A stretch of DNA of 64,000 nt from Rhopalosiphum padi (Eukaryota > Arthropoda > Insecta > Hemiptera > Aphididae), in contig NC_083599.1 in the NCBI RefSeq assembly GCF_020882245.1, positions 81,773,422 through 81,837,421 on the forward strand, given 5' to 3'. The position numbers were made by a program, and so were the translations under genes. Positions 46,907-57,025 of this stretch are shown here, piece after piece. Within the stretch, counting starts at the first letter, position 1, and each line of letters opens with the position of its first letter. Under the pieces are notes generated by a model, which was given only the letters and a program-made list of their open reading frames with translations, did no database searches and had not been told where the DNA came from.

Positions 46907-47723
46907 ATTATTAATAACCAATTGTCAATTTATCATTGTAATTTAATATTTTTGAAAAATTAACTATTTGTAGTGTAACTAACTTCGGAAATTAATTTTG
47001 GTTAGGTTAATAATCTGTTTTTTTTTTATTTATTTTCTAAACAAGTTTTCTTAAAAAATGTGTACATTATATATCATGATAACATTTGTATACATATCAT
47101 TATTTTCATACAGAATTACTTACAGTTTACTTACTGATAAACTAATTAATTAAAGTAAAAATTATTATGTAGTGACCAGCTTTCTAAGTTTAATGATCCA
47201 AAAAAAAATTTGCAAATTCATTTCGAATTTCTTGTGCTCTTGTTGACCCTCTGCGTGCACCACCGTGATTTCCTGTTTCATGTACATTATTAATTTGGTT
47301 TTCCTGAGCTTTACTGTATAACATTTCTTTACAATAATCGAGATCACTATCTCCATCTTTTTCGCGCACCACATTATGTAAAATACAAGCACACTTAATA
47401 ATGTGTACAGCTTTGTCAGAAGTAACTTCAATATCTTTTCCTAGTATTCGCCATTTGGCACGCAGTATACCAAATGCACATTCAATGCATTTTCTAACAG
47501 CAGACAAACGTTTATTATAATTTTCTCTAAAGGCATTCAAATTGCGACTTGGAAATGGTCTCATGAGAAACGTTTTTAAAGGATATGCTTCATCGCCAAT
47601 GAGCACGTGAGATAATTTAATCGTAGTTCCAGGTAATTCCTTATCGGGTGGTAAAAACGTATTTGATTGTATATGTTGAAAAAGTGTCGATGCTGCGAAC
47701 GTCCCTCCATCACTCTTCTTACC

Positions 47724-49697
47724 GATGATATTGAATTGAGTCCATGCTACTTTTATGTGTTTGAATTGAGTCCAGGGTATTATCTTAATATCTTTGAATT
47801 GAGTCCGTATAGATAAAATGTCATAGCTACTTGTTAAGCCGGTGACCATGAACCTTGCACATCATATTATACCGGATACGTAACGATAACGGATATTCAT
47901 CTACGGTGGTATAAAGTTACTCGTTCAAAATCAATCAGTCGTGCCGAATACTTCGTGAACACACAATTAGTTAATACTTACACAATAATTATCAAATTAT
48001 AACGAGTGAAAAATGGAGTGTATGTTAAGTGAAAAACAAAAAACATTAAAAATTATTAAAGGTTTTAAGTTTCATTCCATAAAATGTTGCAAGGCGAGGT
48101 TCAACGGTGGACATGTTGTAAAAACTCGTGTAAGTGTTTTTTTAAATTAACCTCTGATAATGTTATGTCAGAAATCTTCAATGAACACAGACATGATAAG
48201 TGTGACGAAAATGTACTTACTAGACAGAAAATCAGCAACGCTGTTAAAAGGAAAGCTGTGGATGATATTTCTGTCCGGCCATCGAAGATTTTAGATAATG
48301 AGTTTAAAAATGGTGACATTTCAACTCTCACGACAAACGACGTTATTTTAATCAAACAATACATTCACCATGCTCGTTCGCTGCTTCATCCAAAATTACC
48401 TAAAAGTACCCATGAGACTCAAAATGCATTAAAATCAATGAATATTATAACAAATAATGACGAGAACTTTATGTTTTTGAATGATTTCGAAAATTCGATA
48501 GTAGGATTTTCAACAAAAATTAATTTAGATGTTTTGTGTGATGTAAAAAATATATATATTGACGGGACGTTTAAGAGCTGTCCTAAATACTTTACCCAAA
48601 TTTTTACGATTCATGGTTACTATAAAGATTCATATGTTCCTCTAGTGTTTTTGTTGTTGTCCACGAAAGAGTCGAATATTTATGTAAAAGCATTTCAACA
48701 TATTATTAATTATTGTACATCGCTAAGTTTAACATTTAGCCCTTCAGAAATTTATGTAGGTTTCGAAATTGGAATCCATAATGCAATTAAAGAAGTCTGG
48801 ACCGATGTTAGAATTAAAGGGTGTCGATTCCATTTGGGTCAAAGTTGGTGGCGTACAATTCAGAAGTTAGGTCTATCTAAAGAATACAAGTCTGATTCTG
48901 AGAAAAGTAGATATCTCAAGTATTTTTTTGGATTGCCATTTTTAAATGAAAATGACGTAGTCCAATGTTTCACAGAAGATTTGATGGCAATAAAACCATC
49001 TGATGACGAAAAAATTGATAGTTTTACAGATTACATTTTAAATAACTACGTTGACAATGATGTTGCACAGTTTCCCCCCAAAGTTTGGAGTGATTTTTCA
49101 GCAACCACTAATCGGACCAATAACAGTTGTGAAAGTTTTCATGCAAAATTAAATGCCTTTTTTCATTCGGGACATCCAAATATTGTTATTCTTGTGGACA
49201 CTCTTCTGGGAATACAGTCCGATATATATATAAAACTAAGAAGCAGAGCAAAAAGACCATGTAAAAAAACATTAGAAAAAGAAAATTTTTTACGAGAGCA
49301 GACAAACAAATACATAAATATGCAAATTGGCAGATTTGACTTTTTAAAATCTGTATCATTTAAATTTTTACCAGCAACTATTTAATTATAAACATTATTA
49401 CATTACACATAAATATTATTATTTATTATATGATTAAAAAAAACAGTGTACCTATGCAATCATACATAATAATTATTATTTTTAATATTTTTTAATTAAT
49501 TAACTCTATACTTATTATTATTATGATTAAAAATACAATCACACACATTTTTGGGAGACTACTCAGCCAACCTCCACGTGGTGTCTTCTGGGTAACGCTA
49601 ATAGGCTGAAGGGACTCAACTCGAACAACCTAAAAATATTGGTCGGACTCAACTCCGATAATCAAAAGTATTTGCGGGACTCAATTCAATGTTATCC
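47724..49697 (+). mobile_element. MULE with 9-bp target duplication, inserted in a Harbinger transposase
   Basis: CTTCTTACC is repeated at 47715-47723 and 49698-49706. Ends share ATTGAATTGAGTCC in inverse orientation. The motif ttgaattgagtcc occurs three times at the left (about 47730-47805) and ggactcaa(t/c)tc three times at the right (about 49610-49690), a subterminal array. One gene inside on the plus strand. Confidence 0.9.
48013..49385 (+). pseudogene. MULE transposase with FLYWCH-like N-terminus, frameshifted, catalytic Asp replaced
   Basis: ATG at 48013 opens MECMLSEKQKTLKIIKGFKF; the frame changes by two bases near 48073 and then stays open to 49385 (433 codons from the ATG at 48084). 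The N-terminal block RWTCCKNSCKCFFK ... EHRHDK is a FLYWCH-type zinc finger. The MULE domain follows, with VKNIYIDGTFKSCPKYFTQ (first Asp). Where relatives have DFE the sequence reads VGFEIGIHNAIKEV, so the second catalytic Asp is a Gly. It continues CRFHLGQSWWRTIQKLGL and NRTNNSCESFHAKLNAFF. Both the frameshift and the missing Asp mean it is inactive. Confidence 0.85.
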
Positions 49698-50467
49698 CTT
49701 CTTACCTCTAGAACCAACTTCGATAAATATAAATTTTTTATCTGCATCTGCTACACCTTGAAGAACTAATGAAAAATACTTTAAATAATTGAAATAGCTT
49801 GAACCACTATTTATGGGACATTTAATTTGACAATGCTTGCCATCTATACATCCTATACAGTTAGGAAATTTCCATCGTCTGTAGAAATCATCTGAAATTT
49901 TTAGTAACTGGTCTTGATTTGGAACAGGCATGAAGCCTTCAACTAATTCTTCCCAGATTATTTTACAAGTCTCGTGTACAATTTTACCTACTGTCGAAGC
50001 TCCCATTCTTAGTGTAACTGCCAAATTTCGAAAAGAAAGGCCAGTAGATAAATATCTAATGAACAAATAGGTAATTGCATTAAATTAAATTACATGAAAA
50101 ATATATTATTTCCAGTTGTTTAAAAATAAATAAAATATTCTATATATTTATTAATTTCACAATTTGAAAAAAATGAGCATTTGAAGTAAAAACATTTGTA
50201 CAAAACTAGTCAAAATATTAGTATTTATAATAGAAAATTAATTATCATTAATAATAAATTTTAATTGCAAACAAATTTTAAACTTTTCAATCACTGTCTT
50301 TTCACCCTATATTTATTATATTAATATAGATTTAATTTTGTTCTTCTTAAATGTATTCAACGTGAAAGTTTATTGAAAAATTGATGAACTGAGTACATAG
50401 TACTTAAAGTTATGCGTCATTGAATTAAATAATATACAATTAATATAAATAGTTATTTTAATTTAAG

Positions 50468-51168
50468 GTGCAATTGTAAAAGCAAAGTGGAAGAATCTTA
50501 AAGACAAATTTAGAGTAGAACTTCAAAAAATTCCTGTTGTAAGGTCTGGAGCAGAAGGCAGAAGTTACAAGCCAAAATGGCCATATTTTGAATTAATGTT
50601 ATTTGTAAAAGACTCACTTATTCCAAGTGTAACAAGTGGAAATCTTCCTACTCATATGACTTCTGAGACTCGTTCCGAAATAGATGACTCTATCGAAATT
50701 GGAAATTACGAAGAAAATAGTACTGACGGGCTTCTTTCAGAAACACCTGCCTCTTTTTCTTCAAATGAATTTTCAACACCCTCTTTGAAAAAAAAGTGTG
50801 AGAAACGACGTGTTGAAGACATGGACTATGATCCTTTTTTGAAAATAGAGCAACAAAAACTAGTTCTTATTAGAGAAGAGCAAAATAGGGACTCAACTAT
50901 GACGAATAATCCTGAGTACCACTTTTTAATGAGTCTGTTGCCTTATTTTGAAAAATTAGATGCTTTGGAAAAGTTACAACTAAGAGCAAATATTCAAAAT
51001 GTAGTTTTCCAAACATTACAACATAAAGAAATCGAAAAAGAAAGGGCAATGATGTACATTCCACCACAAACGATTTCGTCTCAGAAAGAAACTTACCACC
51101 AGTTTCCACAAAACACAGGGCAAAATTTAAGTACTCCAAATATGTATACTCAAAATATTTACAATTAA
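50468..51168 (+). pseudogene. MADF-BESS partner protein of Harbinger element 1 (first exon missing)
   Basis: Begins at acceptor atttaag (50467) in the same phase (one base from the previous exon) as the equivalents in elements 2 and 3. The frame is open: AKWKNLKDKFRVELQKI and KPKWPYFELMLFVKD complete the second half of a MADF (Myb/SANT-like) DNA-binding domain. A Ser/Glu-rich linker and a Lys-rich patch (LKKKCEKRR) follow, then a BESS-like block (EYHFLMSLLPYFEKLDALEK) and a Gln/Tyr/Pro-rich tail. It lies wholly within the transposase intron on the opposite strand. In Harbinger systems a Myb-like partner is needed for nuclear import and DNA binding of the transposase. The N-terminal exon is not found upstream. 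Confidence 0.8.
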
Positions 51169-51892
51169 TTTAATAAATTTAAAATAATCAAGTTGTATTA
51201 TTTATTTTTAAGGCGTATGCTTAAGTTATAATAGTACATTTTTTTCACTACCTAGTAAGGTATAGGTACCAAAGGAATTATGGAATTTATTTTTATTTAA
51301 TTTTTTACCTCAGTTATTTTAATTTCCATTGTTTTAATTTCTATTTCCATGTTTGAGAAAAAGCTATTGTAAAACTATGTTGTTATCAATGTAATAACTA
51401 ATAAAACATTCATTTATAATAAATTATGAGTTATGACTTACCTAAGTGTCACATAAAGTCTTTCGGTTGCAGAAATTGGTTTTTTAAAATTTGTCGTTTT
51501 TTTGGTTAATTTAAATTTTACTTTAGACAAAATAAAGTCAAAAGTCTCTCTTGACATACGTAAAAAATTAAAAAACCTTTCACTATCTCTTTTTAATTCA
51601 TTATAAATATGATGAAACTCGCCAAATTCATTACGTTTTTTGTTCATTTCATGAACTCCAATCCTTCTATGTTTTTTACTTCGAAAGCGATTTCGTAAAA
51701 ATGTATTATCGGTAAGTAAAATACGTCTAACTTTTGAGCACAGTACCATGGTGATGACTACAGGCGACTAAAATATCATAGACAACGCTGATCGTGTGCT
51801 GTTTAGTGTACACACTTCATCGCTTACCGATCAACGCTCGTCGTTCATCTCCCATCGCTCACCGCGCAACGCTTTACAATGTGCACGCGGCC

Positions 51893-52882
51893 TTAGATGT
51901 ATATATAAAATGTTGGTTATGACTTTATGAGCGATACCGTGTTTGAACGTCGGTTAACGTGTTTACTGTATTATTGCAGGTCTTTGGACGGCGTGACGTA
52001 CAACGCGGTAGTGGTGGGGTGGAAGGAAGCGTCAACGGTCGAGCCGTTTACCGAATTCTGCAGGCTACGTTTAACATCCGTGCAATACAGTTGTCGTAGC
52101 ATTTTTTTTTTTTGTTTTTGTTCGTTTGCACATTTATACTCATTATTATTACACTTACATATTTATTATTTCTTATAATTATAATTATAATTTCTCCAGT
52201 TCTTATTACCTATTCGTTCACTTTTTTTTCATATAACTGGGACTTTGCAGGAGACCGGTGAGTACAACATTTTATTTTCCTTCCATAACTGGGCGTAGGC
52301 CGCACCCATGTGTGTAAACAAACCGTTTGTTTAGGTTTTTGGTTTTTTAACGAGTGCGATATAAATTACTTTCTACTATTATTATTATTATTATTAACAT
52401 TTTCGTTGGTCGCGTCTTCTTCATACACAATGTATGAAAACATAATAATAACGAATCGATCAACTCTCATAGGTTATGTCATTTTGTAAGCAAATGAACG
52501 CATACACGGCTCCGGTGACACACCTTTGCACCCGTTTGCGTACATTAATAACGCGAGATTATCGGCGCGCAGTTATAAAGTATTTCAATGTTACGGTTAA
52601 CGAAAACATTGCATTCCGTTAACGGTAGGTATTAGCATTATACGCAGTTCCGTTGTGATGAGCACATTTTCCATACTATTATTTCGTATGAACTTAACTT
52701 AAATGCATTTTGTAAATTATTATTCGAATAATAATATTAACGTATTTCCGATAATAACGCGCAATAACTGTTATAGTATCATCTCCGCTGATAACAATCA
52801 TTATTTTTTTGGTGCACAAGTGTATGGGTTACCGTGGTCGCGGTGTAAGTTTTACCACCGGACCGATACACTTGCCGCCCAA
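51893..52882. other. Spacer between Harbinger elements 1 and 2
   Basis: 51975-52090 has exon-like features: attattgcag acceptor, an open GC-richer stretch (SLDGVTYNAVVVGWKEASTV) and ctgcag at its end. It could be part of an unknown gene, but nothing joins to it. The rest is AT-rich, with gttaacg words near 52580-52630. Confidence 0.35.
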
Positions 52883-52933
52883 GGGTCGTTTCACACTACA
52901 CGGTTTTGACCGTACGGCAAAAAACCGGACGGC
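52883..52933 (+). repeat. Left terminal inverted repeat of Harbinger element 2
   Basis: 51 bp matching the inverse of 56026-56076 with one mismatch (ggg/ggc at the end). Contains the palindromic word ccgtacgg, which recurs just inside the element (52979 and 55910-56050). Confidence 0.9.
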
Positions 52934-53041
52934 ATAAACCGGATCAATGGCTACATTACGCATTACACGGTTTTAACCGTACGGTAAAACACGATATATG
53001 CAGGGTAGTATACTTTTTCACAGGTTTAGTTTTATAAGAAC

Positions 53042-55434
53042 ATGTCGCGCGTTGTTATAATGAACGACAAACAAATTATTGCACTATGGTTATACAATAG
53101 TCGCCGCAAAAGACAACAGAAAAAATCGTGTTTTTTGGGTACATCCTATTAATGCTAGAAGAGAGGAAGTTGGATTATTTTATACATTATTTAATGACTT
53201 ACGAAATGATGAAAATAAGTTTTTTTAATTATTTTCGTATGTCATGTGCTTCTTTTGAAGTACTACATGAAAAACTCAAGCGTAAGCTTCAACGTGAAAA
53301 CACGCAATTTAGAAATTGTATACAACCAGTTGAGATGTTATCGATTACATTGAGGTTAGTAATTAATTAACTTAATATTACTATACCTTTACTAACTGAT
53401 AATACTTATATAGATTACGCTAGAAAATAAAAGAAAAAAAAATCGCACCTTTATTATTATAACTGATAATACTTTATAAAATAATAACAATAGAAAATAA
53501 AAGAAAAATGTTTGACTGTTACAATGTTTTTTTTACATGTCAATTAAAAAAAAAAAATTAATCTACTAAAATGTACTAAAATCGATGCTTTCTGATAATG
53601 AGGATGCTACTGAATTTACAGAAGGGCTAATCTGTTCAAGTTCTGTGTAAGAGACTTCGTGGTTGGTAGTAACTGGAGTCAGTTGTTTACTGCATGATGG
53701 AATTTGCTGATTTCCAGTTGAATATGGCTGAGATAAGAAAACATTGGAGTGGTTGGGAGTGTTGAACAATTGTCGAGGATGATATTGAGTAGGATTTGAT
53801 GTATTTACATAAAGTTGCTGATAAGGTGGGATATAAGAAGATGTAGCAAGATGTTTTTCTTTCTTACTTTCATTGATATTTTCAATAACTTTCAAAACAC
53901 CCATTTGAAATCGTAAATAGTCCTGATTATCAAACTGTTGCAGGTGAGGCAAGAGACTTTGTAAAAAAGCCATTTTATTACAAGGTTGATCCTTTTCTTC
54001 AAGTAATTTTATAATTCTCAAATCAATGTCGTTCTGACTTTTATTTTTCTTTCTTTTTTGTGGATTACTTGTTTTTTCCCTAGAAATATCTAAAACATTA
54101 TCTGAAGCTTGCAGTTGAGGCTCTATGTCATCTTCTTCATTCTGTGGATCGTTTCTCGGTTCCGATTTCAGGCTATTCGAAGTCGGTCGCTCAACATAAA
54201 TTTTTTTTAAAAAACTGCAATTGATCAAAATATACATATTTCTTAATTTTTTTTGCTCCTGAACCACTTCTCTTGCACTCTTTGTCTTTTTTGAAATATT
54301 TTGAAAATGAATCGCGAAGATTAGTCCATTTTTTAAGAACTCCTTGACCTGAAAGAAAAAATATTAATCAAATATTCAAATAAAGAATATTGGTAAGTCT
54401 AAAAAAAATGTACTGCTTCAAAATGTGATAACAGACACAAAAATAAACAAATAAAGCACCCACCACATTGTAAAATTAATACATCCATCACTCTATTCAG
54501 AATCTAAAAATAATTGTATATGCTATTCATAATTTAAATTTTTTCTAGGTATCTTGCAAGTGGTTGTACATTCACCGATTTACATTTCAGTTATAGAATT
54601 GGAATTTCAACGGCAAGTAAAATAGTAGAAGAAGTATGTACAGCAATTTGGTGCCTAATGAGAGAGGATTGTATTCCAACACCAACGAAAGAAATATGGG
54701 AATTAATTGCTTCTGGGTTTGAGAATAGAGCTAATTTCCCGAACTGCCTAGGAGCCGTCGATGGCAAACATATCCGTTTAACTTGCCCAATTAACGGTGG
54801 GTCAATGTATTTTAATTATAAAGGATATAATTCTATAGTTCTCATGGCAGTTGCAGATTCCAAATATCGATTTGTGTACATTGACGTTGGAAGTTACGGT
54901 AAAGACTGCGATTCGGCAGTGTTTAAGAGGTCTAGTTTGTGGAAGTCAATAGAAAATAATGAACAACAATTGCCAGAAGCAAAATCTTTGCCCGGAATAG
55001 ACAGTCCAAAACTACCTTACTTCTTCATTGGAGACGAAGCATTTGGTTTACATAAACATTTACTGAGACCTTTTGGTGGAACACGTCTGACAGTCGATAA
55101 AAGAATTTTTAATTATCGACTATCTAGAGCAAGAAGATTTGTTGAATGCTCTTTTGGGATCCTCACAAATAAGTGGCGGATATTTCATCGACCAATTAAT
55201 GTACAACCAGAATTTGCTGTCAAAATTGTAAATGCTTGCATTGTTTTACATAATTTTGTACTTGAGAGGGATGGATATAACGATTTGGATACAATGTCAA
55301 TCACAGGTTTGTCAGATATACCTGATGAAAGTAACGTAAGAGGAGGCCTTACGCCAAATAATATAAGAAATACATTGTGTATATATTTTGTTTCTGACGT
55401 CGGAAGTTTACCATGGCAAATGTCGAAAATATAA
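53042..55434 (+). pseudogene. PIF/Harbinger transposase (element 2): intact exon 2, frameshifted exon 1
   Basis: Exon 1 runs from ATG 53042 to 53354 (TTGAG/GTTAGT) and needs two frame changes: in an A-run near 53125 (before VFWVHP) and in the T-run near 53225 (before NYFRMSCASFEVLH). Exon 2 (54549-55434, acceptor TTTTTTCTAG, Arg codon AG/G) is fully open. It has the first Asp in CLGAVDGKHIRL, FNYKGYNSIVLMAVAD, DVGSYGKDCDSAVF, the second Asp in FIGDEAFGLHK, and Glu in RRFVECSFGILTNKWR, ending WQMSKI. All three acidic residues are present. Both breaks are in homopolymers, so sequencing error or slippage is possible. Its intron contains the MADF-BESS exon of the other strand. Confidence 0.88.
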
Positions 55435-55741
55435 ACTTGAAATGCCAGTGAATATGAACAAAAAATGAACTAATTTATATTGGTATTTCAATTTTTTAAT
55501 AAACTAAGAATTTATATTTTAAATAATATTTTATTATTGTAATATTACTAAAAAGATACTTACCAAACAAATTTTTTTCCTTGTCATCAAGAACATCAAA
55601 TTCCGGGTTAAGTTCTATTAAAACTTCTCGCCAGGCATTTTTTGTAGCATTCCTATCTTTGTATAATTCTAAGCCTTTATCCCTCAACACGGGTCTCTCT
55701 TGCACGAGAGTAATTAAAAATTCTACATCGAATTCCGCCAT
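53566..55741 (-). pseudogene. MADF-BESS partner protein of Harbinger element 2, one frameshift
   Basis: Exon 1 55741-55564 (178 nt) encodes the first half of a MADF domain (FDVEFLITLVQERPVLRDK, NAWREVLIEL) and ends at TTTG/GTAAGT. Exon 2 starts at 54348 (acceptor TTTCAG, GT CAA GGA), giving GVLKKWTNLRDSFSKYFKKD and YVYFDQLQF, the second MADF half. It then changes frame in an A-run near 54193 and continues to 53566. A BESS-like block is at MAFLQSLLPHLQQFDNQDYL, preceded by Lys-rich KRKKNKSQND and followed by a Ser/Gln/Pro-rich tail. The intron (54349-55563) contains exon 2 of the transposase on the opposite strand. Confidence 0.87.
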
Positions 55742-56025
55742 TATTTAGTCAATATATTCTAAGTTTAATCACAAGTAATTAAGTAATTAGTTAATCACAA
55801 GTAATCGTGTCTCGAAGTGGCTGATCGAACTCTGCCGCACGAATAAAATCGTATAATATGAAAACGTGCATTTGGTCACGTACGCCACTAAGCTTATCGC
55901 GCCGTCCGGCTGCCGTATACTGTAGTGGCAGTAGACGGTTGCTGCACGGCGCGGCGCCGGCATTTTGCCGTGACCGTATAATATGAAAGCGTATATGCTC
56001 TTCTTCGCGCCTCTAACAAAATGTC

Positions 56026-56076
56026 GCCGTCCGGTTTTTTGCCGTACGGTCAAAACCGTGTAGTGTGAAACGAGCC
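56026..56076 (-). repeat. Right terminal inverted repeat of Harbinger element 2
   Basis: Inverse of 52883-52933; followed by TAA. Confidence 0.9.
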
Positions 56077-56079
56077 TAA

Positions 56080-56740
56080 TATCCGTTGTCGATTTGACTT
56101 CGTGAGTAGAAGGTTATGGAGGCTAGCAGGCATGGAGGTAAATAAATAAACACGTAATTATAGTCGGACGCGTATGCGTCGAAAGTCGTTTATTATTGAC
56201 GAAATAATGTCGTTGACAGAAGTACACGTGTGAGTGACTAGGCTTACAATATTTGCCGTTTCGTCGGGTGCTCGATGCTCGGGCGTGCGGTAATAGCGTC
56301 GGGGCGCACGCGAGTTCGTAAGAGGAATCGTGAGCGGTTGCGCGTGGGCGTGAAAGCCGTCGTGTTCGAGTCGCGAGACGGGGAACGTCGGGGACGTGTT
56401 GGTCGAAACCAGATTCGGCTTGAGAGTGCTCGTTCGTCGTGGAATCGCGAGATGTAACGGGACCGTGCGCGTCGTAGCGCGAGGTCGTGGTCCATACCCA
56501 CGTGTAAAATGGCGCGGAACGTCGGGTTCGGGTCGGCGGTTAAAAGTTCGGTCGGACTGTCGCGGATGTGGCTCGGTCGAACGTCGTGAGCAAAGAGATC
56601 GAGCTTTACGTCGCGATTGGCGTCGTAGCCTTCGCGGGGCGGTTTGGCGCGTACTGCGCGGAGTAGGGGCGCGATCGCTGCGTCGCGTAGATAAAAACAT
56701 ATATAAAATTCACAATGGTCGAATACATGTAAAAGTATAA
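56080..56740. other. CpG-rich block between Harbinger elements 2 and 3
   Basis: 56160-56690 is strongly CpG-rich, in contrast to its surroundings. Long Arg-rich frames exist on both strands (180 codons at 56700-56158 minus, 114 at 56396-56740 plus) but look like by-products of composition. A sharp-edged unit of about 560 bp with tttattattgacg near one end could be a solo LTR. No duplication could be fixed. Confidence 0.4.
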
Positions 56741-57025
56741 GGGCCTGGTCACACTACGGCGGTTCCGCCGCACGGTTTCGCCGCTGATTAAAAGCCCATA
56801 TTTATTTACGGAACGAGTCACACTACCCCGTTTTCGCCGCGTTGCGACGCTGGTCGCCGCTCCAAACCGCGACATGTCACGGTTTGTCTGTTTCGCCGCG
56901 TCCAATATTTTTAACCGCTTGTAATTATAACGTATTATTTTCATTAGTATCTACCACACTTGAGCGGTAAAGACGCGCGGTAGAAGAACTTTTGAATTTT
57001 TTACATTTTTTTTTAATTCATAAAA

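Larger units (their letters stand above)
47190..51749 (-). pseudogene. PIF/Harbinger transposase (element 1), interrupted by a MULE
   Basis: Exon 1 51749-51442 (ends ATERLYVTLR at donor CTTAG/GTAAGTC) and exon 2 from 50055 (acceptor TTCATTAG), splitting the Arg codon AG/A. Exon 2 has an HTH-like stretch (LRMGASTVGKIVHETC) and the first Asp in CIGCIDGKH. It is cut by the MULE at 49698-49706, inside the sequence after FIFIEVGSRGKK. It resumes at about 47723 (SDGGTFAASTLF), with the second Asp in LIGDEAYPLKT and Glu in RKCIECAFGILRAKWR, and stops at 47190 after FANFFLDH. Apart from the insertion and its 9-bp duplication the frame is open, so the MULE is probably what killed it. Family: DDE_Tnp_4. 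Confidence 0.88.
47165..51892. mobile_element. PIF/Harbinger element 1, split by a MULE and left-truncated
   Basis: Transposase on the minus strand (51749 to 47190) with a MADF-BESS partner gene on the plus strand inside its intron (50468-51168). The right end GGCCGCGTGCACATTG (read inward, ending 51892) is next to TTA, the usual 3-bp target. No matching left end or first MADF exon was found before 47165, so that side is lost. A MULE (47724-49697) interrupts the transposase. Confidence 0.8.
52883..56076. mobile_element. PIF/Harbinger element 2, complete, with two interlocked antiparallel genes
   Basis: 3194 bp with 51-bp inverted ends (GGGTCGTTTCACACTACACG..). The flanks are caa (left) and taa (right), a TAA-type target with one change. 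Plus-strand transposase exons 53042-53354 and 54549-55434 alternate with minus-strand MADF-BESS exons 54348-53566 and 55741-55564. Confidence 0.92.

Noticed and set aside
51927..52178. Plus-strand 83-codon frame as a host exon
   Set aside because: It has exon-like borders but no partner exon, no recognisable domain and a phenylalanine-rich low-complexity end; kept only as a note.
56158..56740. 180-codon minus and 114-codon plus frames
   Set aside because: They are Arg/Pro/Thr-rich and overlap each other antisense in a CpG island; no domain is seen.
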